A program made the position numbers and the translations under genes. From NCBI RefSeq assembly GCF_030732985.1, contig NZ_JASHJX010000044.1, positions 1 to 40,547 on the forward strand: 40,547 nt of DNA, read 5' to 3'. The stretch is from Nioella sp. MMSF_3534. GTDB taxonomy: Bacteria; Pseudomonadota; Alphaproteobacteria; Rhodobacterales; Rhodobacteraceae. Below, in pieces: positions 34,412 to 40,547 of the stretch; the first letter of the stretch is position 1, and each line of letters starts with the position of its first letter. Under the pieces are notes generated by a model. That model did no database searches and was not told the origin of the DNA. It was given only the letters and a program-made list of their open reading frames with translations.

Positions 34412-35839
34412 ATGACCCATACTGTCGAGAAAATCGGCGGCACGTCCATGTCGAGACTGGACGCGCTGCGCGATACCCTGTTCATCGGTGACCGGAACGG
34501 TGCCGACCTCTATGGTCGCATGTTCGTGGTTTCGGCCTTCGGGGGCGTGACCGACCTGCTCCTGGAGCACAAGAAATCCGGCGATCCCGGCGTCTACGCC
34601 CGCTTTGCCGGGGCAGAGTCCGATCATGGCTGGCACGGCGCACTGGACCGCGTCGCAGACGCGATGACAGACGCGCATGGCGCGGTGCTGGATCATCCCG
34701 CCGACCGGGAGCAGGCGGATGCCTTCGTTCTTGAACGGATCGAGGGCACCCGCAATTGCCTTGTGGATCTGCGCAGGCTTTGTTCCTACGGCCATTTCCG
34801 CCTGTCCGAGCATCTGTTACAGGTGCGCGAATTGCTGTCGGGCCTTGGCGAAGCGCATTCGGCCTTCACCGCGACCCTGTTGTTGCAACGCGCCGGGGTG
34901 AATGCCCGGCTGGTGGACCTGACCGGCTGGCGCGATGAGCAGACGGTCGATCTTGAAAGTCGCATCAAGGGCGGCATTGAAGGGATTGATATTAATTCGG
35001 AAATGCCGATTGTCACCGGCTATGCGCAATGCGCCGAGGGTTTGATGCGCGAATTCGATCGCGGCTATTCCGAGATCACCTTTTCGCGCCTCGCGGCCCT
35101 TTCCGGCGCGCGGGAGGCGATCATTCACAAGGAATTCCACCTGTCATCTGCCGACCCGCGCCTTGTCGGGGCGGACAAGGCGCAGAAGATCGGCCACACC
35201 AACTATGACGTGGCCGACCAGCTGTCGAACATGGGGATGGAGGCGATCCACCCGAAGGCGGCCAAGACCCTGCGGCAGGCGGATGTTCCGCTGCGCGTCA
35301 CCAATGCGTTCGAACCGGGCGATCCCGGCACGCTGATCGACGACCGTCCGGCGGAAACGCCCGAGGCCGAGATCGTGACCGGTCTCGATATCATCGCGCT
35401 GGAAGTGTTCGAACAGGACATGGTCGGGGTGAAGGGCTATGATGCCGCGATCCTCGACGTGCTGACGCGTCACAACGTGCGGATCGTGTCGAAGCTGTCC
35501 AATGCCAACACGATCACCCATTACGTGGACGCCTCGCTGAAGATCATGCGGCGCGTGGAGAAGGACCTTGAACGGCTCTATCCGGCGGCGCGCATCACCT
35601 CGCGAAAACTGGCCATCGCCTCGGTCATCGGCCGGGATCTGAGCGGGCTGTCCATCCTGAGCCGCGGCTTGCAGGTCATTGCCGAAGCCGGGCTTGAGGC
35701 CGTGGGCGCCTTGCAGGGACCGCGCAGCGTCGATGTTCAGTTCGTCATGGAATGCGGCGATCTGGACAAGACGATCGGCGTCCTGCACGCGTCCCTGATC
35801 CCGGCGGCAGGCGACGGCACCCTGTCAAGGGCCGCCTGA
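34412..35839 (+). CDS. ask: Ectoine-specific aspartate kinase (Ask_Ect)
   Basis: A 475-residue aspartokinase that phosphorylates L-aspartate, feeding aspartate semialdehyde to EctB. The kinase domain begins VEKIGGTSMSRLDAL and includes FVVSAFGGVTDLL. TGYAQCAEGLMREFDRGYSE and the NTITHYV segment of the C-terminal ACT domains follow. Specialised Ask_Ect enzymes in ect operons are typically less inhibited by lysine and threonine than housekeeping LysC; feedback behaviour here is inferred from operon position. It ends 16 bases from the convergent Rieske gene, with no obvious terminator between them. Confidence 0.95.
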   Translation: MTHTVEKIGGTSMSRLDALRDTLFIGDRNGADLYGRMFVVSAFGGVTDLLLEHKKSGDPGVYARFAGAESDHGWHGALDRVADAMTDAHGAVLDHPADREQADAFVLERIEGTRNCLVDLRRLCSYGHFRLSEHLLQVRELLSGLGEAHSAFTATLLLQRAGVNARLVDLTGWRDEQTVDLESRIKGGIEGIDINSEMPIVTGYAQCAEGLMREFDRGYSEITFSRLAALSGAREAIIHKEFHLSSADPRLVGADKAQKIGHTNYDVADQLSNMGMEAIHPKAAKTLRQADVPLRVTNAFEPGDPGTLIDDRPAETPEAEIVTGLDIIALEVFEQDMVGVKGYDAAILDVLTRHNVRIVSKLSNANTITHYVDASLKIMRRVEKDLERLYPAARITSRKLAIASVIGRDLSGLSILSRGLQVIAEAGLEAVGALQGPRSVDVQFVMECGDLDKTIGVLHASLIPAAGDGTLSRAA

Positions 35840-35855
35840 CAGGGGTGGGGGCGGG

Positions 35856-36947
35856 CTACGGCGTCTTGCCGTCGCTGGCCGCCTCGCGCATCCAGCGTTG
35901 CAGATGCAGGATGGAATGCTCGGAATTCACGCCGCAGGCGGGATCGACGACAAGCGGCCCCGGAACATAGCCGCGCGATTTCAGGCCGCGCTGGACGCTT
36001 TCGACAAGGTGAATGTCTTCCTCCACCGTGGTGGCGCGGTCCTGCTGTGCCATGCGGCGGACGGTTTCGTCGTCGAAGCCGCCAACCGAATACCAGCCGC
36101 GCCAGACAACCACGTGATCGGCATCCACCGCGCGCCAGTGATAGGTGTTCAGCAGGTTTCCGGGATAGACCTGAAAGCTGAACATCGGCCACAGGAACCA
36201 GCTTGAATACCTGTCGTTATTCGCGAACCCGCTGTCGATGTCATAAGTCATCTGGCTGAGATCGTTGCATTCTGTCGTGTGACGCAGGCAATAGCCCTGG
36301 GGCTGGATATCGTAGGTTTCGGGCCGGATCACGCCGGTGGAGAAGGTGGGGTGGTTCAGACTGCAATGATAGCATTCGGAATAGTTCTCCACCGAAACCT
36401 TCCAGTTGCAGTTTTCCGGGATTTCCACCCATTCCAGCGGTTTGAGTTCCGCCCAGTTGGGCACGAAGGTCTCCAACTCGGCGCGGGCATTCGGAAACCA
36501 CTCCTCCATCGGTTTGGCCTGCGGGTGGAGATTGACGAAGACGAAGCCCAGGAACACCTCGGTGCGCACTTCCGTCAGGCAGATTTTCGACGCGTCGAAT
36601 CCGGGCACCGATTTCGCGTTCGGCGCGGCGCGCAACCCGCCGGTCAGTTCATAGGTCCAGGCGTGGTAAGGGCAGACGATGACGCGGGTCGAGCCCGCAC
36701 CGCTGACAAGCTGATGCGCCCGGTGCTGGCAGACATTGTAGAAACTGCGAATTTCCCCGTCGCGCCCCTTGATCGCGAACAGGCTTTCATCGCCCAGATC
36801 GAAGGCGACGTAATCGCCGGGGTTTTCCAACTGGCTGGCATGGCAGGCGAATTGCCAGGTGCGGGCAAGCAGCCCGGTCTTTTCCACTTCGAAGACCTGC
36901 GGGTCGGTGTAGAATTTCGCATCGAGCGAACGGGTGGGATCGGTCAT
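35856..36947 (-). CDS. Rieske non-haem iron oxygenase, quaternary-amine type
   Basis: A 363-residue oxygenase alpha subunit. The Rieske [2Fe-2S] site is CQH-x16-CPYH: Cys73, His75, Cys92, His95. The mononuclear iron site has His194 and His199 in ENYSECYHCSLNHP and Asp311 in EEDIHLVESVQRG. A glutamate (Glu191) stands where ring-hydroxylating dioxygenases have the bridging aspartate. This feature is shared by carnitine monooxygenase CntA and by the glycine betaine and stachydrine demethylases. The likely reaction is oxidative demethylation or C-N cleavage of a betaine. No reductase partner gene lies in the window. It is followed in the opposite sense by the ectoine operon and flanked upstream by RpiR and a DMGDH-like gene, which fits stepwise removal of N-methyl groups. 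No clear Shine-Dalgarno sequence precedes the ATG. Confidence 0.85.
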   Translation of the reverse strand: MTDPTRSLDAKFYTDPQVFEVEKTGLLARTWQFACHASQLENPGDYVAFDLGDESLFAIKGRDGEIRSFYNVCQHRAHQLVSGAGSTRVIVCPYHAWTYELTGGLRAAPNAKSVPGFDASKICLTEVRTEVFLGFVFVNLHPQAKPMEEWFPNARAELETFVPNWAELKPLEWVEIPENCNWKVSVENYSECYHCSLNHPTFSTGVIRPETYDIQPQGYCLRHTTECNDLSQMTYDIDSGFANNDRYSSWFLWPMFSFQVYPGNLLNTYHWRAVDADHVVVWRGWYSVGGFDDETVRRMAQQDRATTVEEDIHLVESVQRGLKSRGYVPGPLVVDPACGVNSEHSILHLQRWMREAASDGKTP

Positions 36948-37040
36948 GTGATCAGTCCACTGAGAAGTTGAAACGATGATGCCAGCAGGGCAGGGTGGAA
37001 GGCCTGCGCGCCAAAGCGGATTGTTCGATGGGCGTCAGGG

Positions 37041-37952
37041 TCATTCGTTGCCTTCGGTGTAGATGCCAAGCTGGTGGCGCCGGTCATGGAATCTTTCGAC
37101 CCGATCCACGATCTCCTCGGAGGCAACCGCGATGACGAAGCTCAGCAGGGTTTCCAGAAGCGCGATGGTCGGCACCGACGAGGGGAAGAATTGCGGCGTG
37201 TCGACGGCGACGACAAAGCCGTGATCGGCAGCGCGGATGATCGGGCTGGCGGGGCTGTCGGACAGGCCGATGATCGTCATGCCCTGTTCGCGGGCGACCT
37301 CGATGGCGGCCACCACCTCGCTGCGGTAGGGGCGCATCGACATGGCGATCAGCACGTCGCGGCTGTCGGCCCAGGCCAGATCGTCGACGGCGGTCGATCC
37401 GGGGCGGGGTATGGCGTGGAACTGCGTCATTCCGGTGGAGGCCAGATAGGTGAAGTTGCGCGCATTGGCATTGTTCACGCCGACGCCAAGGGTAAAGACC
37501 TGACGGCTGGCCCAGATCGCGTCTGCCGCCGCTTTCATCGCCTCGGCACTGGTGGCGGCAAAGCTTTCCTCGACATTGCGGATCGCGGCCTCGGCCATGT
37601 CGGCATACAGCCCGCCAAGATCGCCGGATTTGCGGATATCCTGCAACCAGCGGGCCCGGTCGGGAAAGCTGATCGCCCCCTTGCGGATCGCCTCGCGGAA
37701 GGGGGCGCGGAAATCCTCGTAGCCCTCGAATCCGGCTTGCCGGGCCATGCGCACAACGGTGTTGGGCTTGACCTTGGCGGCCTCGGCAATCTCGCGCACG
37801 GTCGAGACGCCGACATCCTGCGGGTTTTCCAGAACGTAGCGCGCGGCTTTCTGCGCCTCTGGCGTCAGGGCGTCCCATTCCTCGGTCAGCCGGTCGAGGA
37901 TGGCATGGGTCGAGGCCGTGTTTGCGGAGTTTGGTATGTTTGTATCATTCAT
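37041..37952 (-). CDS. RpiR/MurR family transcriptional regulator
   Basis: A 303-residue regulator with an N-terminal helix-turn-helix of the RpiR type (about 1-85, LTPEAQKAARYVLENPQDVG, then VSTVREIAEAAKVKPNTVVRMARQAGF). A C-terminal SIS domain (about 125-265, FTLGVGVNNANARNFTYLAS and VLIAMSMRPYRSEVV) usually binds a sugar phosphate or similar ligand. The ATG at 37952 is preferred; a TTG at 38009 would extend into the promoter, and neither has a strong ribosome site. It lies 93 bases before the Rieske gene in the same direction and diverges from the DMGDH-like gene, so it probably controls both. RpiR proteins beside betaine-type demethylases are plausible but the ligand is unknown. Confidence 0.9.
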   Translation of the reverse strand: MNDTNIPNSANTASTHAILDRLTEEWDALTPEAQKAARYVLENPQDVGVSTVREIAEAAKVKPNTVVRMARQAGFEGYEDFRAPFREAIRKGAISFPDRARWLQDIRKSGDLGGLYADMAEAAIRNVEESFAATSAEAMKAAADAIWASRQVFTLGVGVNNANARNFTYLASTGMTQFHAIPRPGSTAVDDLAWADSRDVLIAMSMRPYRSEVVAAIEVAREQGMTIIGLSDSPASPIIRAADHGFVVAVDTPQFFPSSVPTIALLETLLSFVIAVASEEIVDRVERFHDRRHQLGIYTEGNE

Positions 37953-37978
37953 GATTGACGATGGTATATTTGTGCGAT
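37932..37978. promoter_or_regulatory. Two direct repeats at the RpiR start, candidate operator
   Basis: TGGTATGTTTGTATCAT (37932-37948) and TGGTATATTTGTGCGAT (37962-37978) agree at 13 of 17 bases and start exactly 30 bases apart. They straddle the RpiR start codon and lie within 100 bases of the divergent DMGDH-like start. Equal spacing near three helical turns suits binding of an RpiR dimer pair and autoregulation. Confidence 0.5.
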
Positions 37979-38023
37979 TAGCCTGTCTACAGGAAAAGTG
38001 ACTCGCCAACAGGATTGCCCCAA

Positions 38024-40480
38024 ATGTCGCAAAAGGAATTCCCGACCCACGCCCGCGTTGTCATCGTCGGCGGCGGCGTCATGGGATGTGGCCTCGCCTA
38101 TCACCTTGGCCATGAAGGATGGGGGCCGGACACGGTTCTGCTGGAAAAGGCCGAACTGACCAGCGGCAGCACCTGGCATGCGGCGGGGCAGATCACCCAC
38201 TCGACCAGCTCTTACGGGCTGGGGCGGATGGTCGATTACAATATCGGGCTTTATTCCAGGGTGCTGGAGGAGGAAACCGGCCAGGCCGTCACCTGGCATG
38301 GCTGTGGGTCGTTCCGGCTGGCCTATACGGAAGACGAGATGGACTGGCTGCGCCACACCCTGTCCGTCGGGCGCGCGCTTGGCTTTAACATTGAACTGGT
38401 AGATACTGATTTCATAGCAAAAAAACATCCTTTCTACAATCTCGACGGGGTTTTGGGCGCGCTCTACACCCCCGATGACGGCCATGTGGACCCGTCGAAC
38501 GTGACCATGGCCATGGCCACCGGTGCCCGCCAGAACGGCGTGCGCATCATCCGCCGTTGCCGGGCCACGAACATCACTCAATTGCCCTCCGGCGAATGGC
38601 TGGTCGAGACGGAGCAGGGCGCGATCACCTGCGAACATGTGGTCAATGCAGGCGGCACCTATGCGCGGCAGATGGGCGAATGGTCGGGCTTGCAACTGCC
38701 CATGACCTCGATGACCCACCACTATCTTGTGACCGAAGATGTGCCTGAATTCAAAGATTTGGAAGCCGAACTTCCCGTGGTCCGCGATGACAGGATGGTG
38801 TCTGGCTATATCCGAATGGAGCAGAAGAAGGGCCTTATCGGCATCTATGAGAAGGAGAACTCCAACTCCGTCTGGGAAGATCATTGCCCTTGGGAGGCGG
38901 AGAATGAGCTCTTCCAGGCCGATTACGACCGCATCATGCCCTGGCTGGAAAACGCGATGGAGCGGATGCCGATCTTCGCGGAACTGGGCATCACCCGAGA
39001 GGTCCATGGCGCGATCAGCCATCCACCCGACGGCAACCCGATGGTCGGCCCCGCCCCGGGCGTGACAAACTACTGGTGCTGCTGCGGCACCCAGATCGGC
39101 ATTGGCTGGGGGCCGGGCCTGACCCGCGAATTGGCGAAATGGATGGTGCATGGCGCGGCGGACATCAACATGCGCGACTACGATCCGCGCCGGTTCGGCA
39201 GCTACGCCACCAAGGATTGGCAGGTGATCAAGGCGCATGAGGATTACAAGCTGCGCCACGAAATTCCCTTCCCCCATTTCAACCGGCTGGAAGGTCGCCC
39301 GATCAAGCCCTCGCCGCTCTATGACCTTCTGAAGGGCAAGGGCGCGGTTTATGAGGAGGTCTACGGGTTTGAACGCCCCCGCTGGTTCGCCCGCGACGGT
39401 GTGGAGCAACGCGACCACTATTCCTTCCGCCGCACACCTGTCTTCGAGATGGTGGCCGAGGAATGCCAAGCGGTGCGCGAACGGGTGGGCATCATGGATG
39501 TGACCGCCTTCGCAAAGGTCGAGGTCGCGGGCCCCGATGCCTATGTGCTGCTCGACAGGCTGGTCGCCAACCGGATGCCGCAAAAGGATGGCGGCATCAT
39601 CCTGACCCATATGCTGAACCGCCGAGGCCGGATCGAGCTGGAATGCACCATCGTGCGAATGGCGGCTGATCGCTACTACCTCGTCTGTGCCGCCTTCTTC
39701 GAACAGCGCCTGCTGGATCACCTGGCCCAGAACAAGGGCAGTGAAAACGCGACCATCACCGCCCTGTCTTCCACTTGGTCCGCCCTGTCATTGAACGGCC
39801 CTAGATCGCGCGACGTGCTGGCCGCCTGCACCGATGCCGATCTCTCCAACGCGGGCTTCCGCTGGCTCAGCGCGCAGGAAATCGCCGTTGCAGGCCACAA
39901 GGTCTGGGCCTTCCGCATGTCCTATGCGGGCGAGCTGGGGTGGGAGCTGCACATGCCCGATGCCGCCTGCCTCGACGTCTACACCGCGCTTTGGGCAGCG
40001 GGCGAGGCCCATGGCATCGCTGATTACGGCAGCTTCGCCATGAACGCGCTTCGGATGGAAAAGGCCTTCCCCGGCGCGGGTGAACTGACCAACGAAGTCA
40101 CCTTGCCCGAGGCCAATGTCATGCGCTTCGTCAGGCTCGACAAGGACTACCTGGGGGCCGAGGCCACACGCGTGAGCGCGGAGAGCGGCGAACAGCCCTG
40201 GATCTGCACCTATCTGGAGATCGCGCCCGACGGCATCGAAGACGGGCATGGTGGCGAAGCGGTCCGGCTGGATGGCAAAGTCGTGGGCGCCACCGCCTCC
40301 GTCGCCTATGGCCATACGGTCGGAAAAATCCTCGCCTTCGCCTATCTCAAACCCCTTGCCACCGCCCCCGGCACCGCGCTGGAGGTGCTGATTGCCGGCA
40401 AACCCCGTGCGGCCCGCGTTCTGGGTGCCCCGGCCCATGACCCCGACAACCTGCGTCCTAGAACAGACAGCGCCGCATGA
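38024..40480 (+). CDS. Dimethylglycine/sarcosine dehydrogenase-like flavoprotein with GcvT folate domain (second copy)
   Basis: An 818-residue enzyme with the same layout as the protein at 15496-17931. The DAO domain begins RVVIVGGGVMGCGLAYHLG. TSGSTWHAAGQI contains His52 at the covalent FAD position of dimethylglycine dehydrogenase. The C-terminal GcvT-type folate domain (about 440-818) includes FRMSYAGELGWELHMP and FAMNALRMEKAFPGAGELTNEV. It should oxidise an N-methyl group and pass the carbon to tetrahydrofolate. The ATG at 38024 has AGGATT upstream; a TTG nine bases earlier is less likely. It diverges from RpiR and the Rieske gene, so it may handle the tertiary amine (for example dimethylglycine) released by that oxygenase. 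The two copies differ clearly in sequence and so probably in substrate. Confidence 0.9.
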   Translation: MSQKEFPTHARVVIVGGGVMGCGLAYHLGHEGWGPDTVLLEKAELTSGSTWHAAGQITHSTSSYGLGRMVDYNIGLYSRVLEEETGQAVTWHGCGSFRLAYTEDEMDWLRHTLSVGRALGFNIELVDTDFIAKKHPFYNLDGVLGALYTPDDGHVDPSNVTMAMATGARQNGVRIIRRCRATNITQLPSGEWLVETEQGAITCEHVVNAGGTYARQMGEWSGLQLPMTSMTHHYLVTEDVPEFKDLEAELPVVRDDRMVSGYIRMEQKKGLIGIYEKENSNSVWEDHCPWEAENELFQADYDRIMPWLENAMERMPIFAELGITREVHGAISHPPDGNPMVGPAPGVTNYWCCCGTQIGIGWGPGLTRELAKWMVHGAADINMRDYDPRRFGSYATKDWQVIKAHEDYKLRHEIPFPHFNRLEGRPIKPSPLYDLLKGKGAVYEEVYGFERPRWFARDGVEQRDHYSFRRTPVFEMVAEECQAVRERVGIMDVTAFAKVEVAGPDAYVLLDRLVANRMPQKDGGIILTHMLNRRGRIELECTIVRMAADRYYLVCAAFFEQRLLDHLAQNKGSENATITALSSTWSALSLNGPRSRDVLAACTDADLSNAGFRWLSAQEIAVAGHKVWAFRMSYAGELGWELHMPDAACLDVYTALWAAGEAHGIADYGSFAMNALRMEKAFPGAGELTNEVTLPEANVMRFVRLDKDYLGAEATRVSAESGEQPWICTYLEIAPDGIEDGHGGEAVRLDGKVVGATASVAYGHTVGKILAFAYLKPLATAPGTALEVLIAGKPRAARVLGAPAHDPDNLRPRTDSAA

Positions 40481-40511
40481 TCGGTCTTCTTGGTCCAAAT
40501 ATTCCGGGGGA

Positions 40512-40542
40512 GTCGGCGTCAGCCGACGGGGGCAGAGCCCCC
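40512..40542. terminator. Double GC-rich hairpin at the right edge
   Basis: GTCGGC-GTCA-GCCGAC (40512-40527) is followed directly by GGGGGC-AGA-GCCCCC (40528-40542), 31 bases after the DMGDH-like stop. This resembles a repeated GC-rich intergenic element of Rhodobacteraceae genomes and may end transcription, though no U-tract is visible before the window ends. Confidence 0.5.
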
Positions 40543-40547
40543 ACCCG

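Noticed and set aside
37949-39721. 590-codon open frame opposite the second DMGDH-like gene
   Set aside because: An antisense shadow of a well-supported flavoprotein gene; its composition is rich in His, Arg, Gly and Pro, as expected for reverse-strand reading of GC-rich codons.

Overview
The window reads as chromosomal DNA of a high-GC alphaproteobacterium, most likely a marine Rhodobacteraceae (roseobacter-group) strain. This is inferred from protein content rather than a phylogenetic test: fused and split indolepyruvate oxidoreductases, several FAD/folate-type (GcvT-fold) demethylases, a non-pyrrolysine MttB-like protein, an ectABC-ask ectoine operon, and the GC-rich double hairpin at the right edge. 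I see 32 protein-coding genes, all apparently intact. I see no tRNA, rRNA, insertion sequence, prophage or CRISPR array. No gene-free stretch exceeds 300 bases; the longest (about 250, 212 and 206 bases) are divergent promoter regions.

Layout. (1) 1-5.8 kb: an Lrp/AsnC regulator diverges from a fused indolepyruvate:ferredoxin oxidoreductase, a DadA-like FAD amine oxidase and a RidA-type imine deaminase. Together they look like an amino acid to imine to 2-oxo acid to acyl-CoA route. (2) 5.8-10.8 kb: tamA-tamB, the outer-membrane translocation and assembly module, translationally coupled through a TTG start. (3) 10.9-14.3 kb: katG divergent from oxyR, a peroxide-defence pair. (4) 14.3-15.4 kb: a small lipoprotein and an L,D-transpeptidase. 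(5) 15.5-21.2 kb: a dimethylglycine-dehydrogenase-like flavoprotein divergent from an MttB-like methyltransferase, then a LysR regulator divergent from a carboxymuconolactone-decarboxylase-family protein. The two divergent promoters share a TTCGA-N5-TCGAA palindrome. (6) 21.2-28.1 kb: a leftward, tightly coupled iorA-iorB-thioesterase-panE-like operon with a divergent LysR gene and a MaoC-like hydratase gene. (7) 28.2-31.9 kb: a leftward group of enoyl-CoA hydratase-like, OsmC, DmdA-like folate demethylase, Lrp and MarR genes. (8) 32.1-35.8 kb: ectA-ectB-ectC-ask for ectoine synthesis. (9) 35.9-40.5 kb: a Rieske oxygenase of the quaternary-amine type, an RpiR regulator and a second dimethylglycine-dehydrogenase-like flavoprotein.

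The recurring theme is catabolism of N- or S-methylated osmolytes and amino acids: three GcvT-fold proteins, one MttB-like protein and one Rieske protein, sitting beside compatible-solute synthesis. A second theme is 2-oxo acid oxidation by two differently built indolepyruvate oxidoreductases. The least explained parts are the MttB/DMGDH/LysR unit with its shared operator-like palindrome, and the IorAB-thioesterase-PanE operon, which could turn aryl-pyruvates into free aryl-acetates (auxin-like products).
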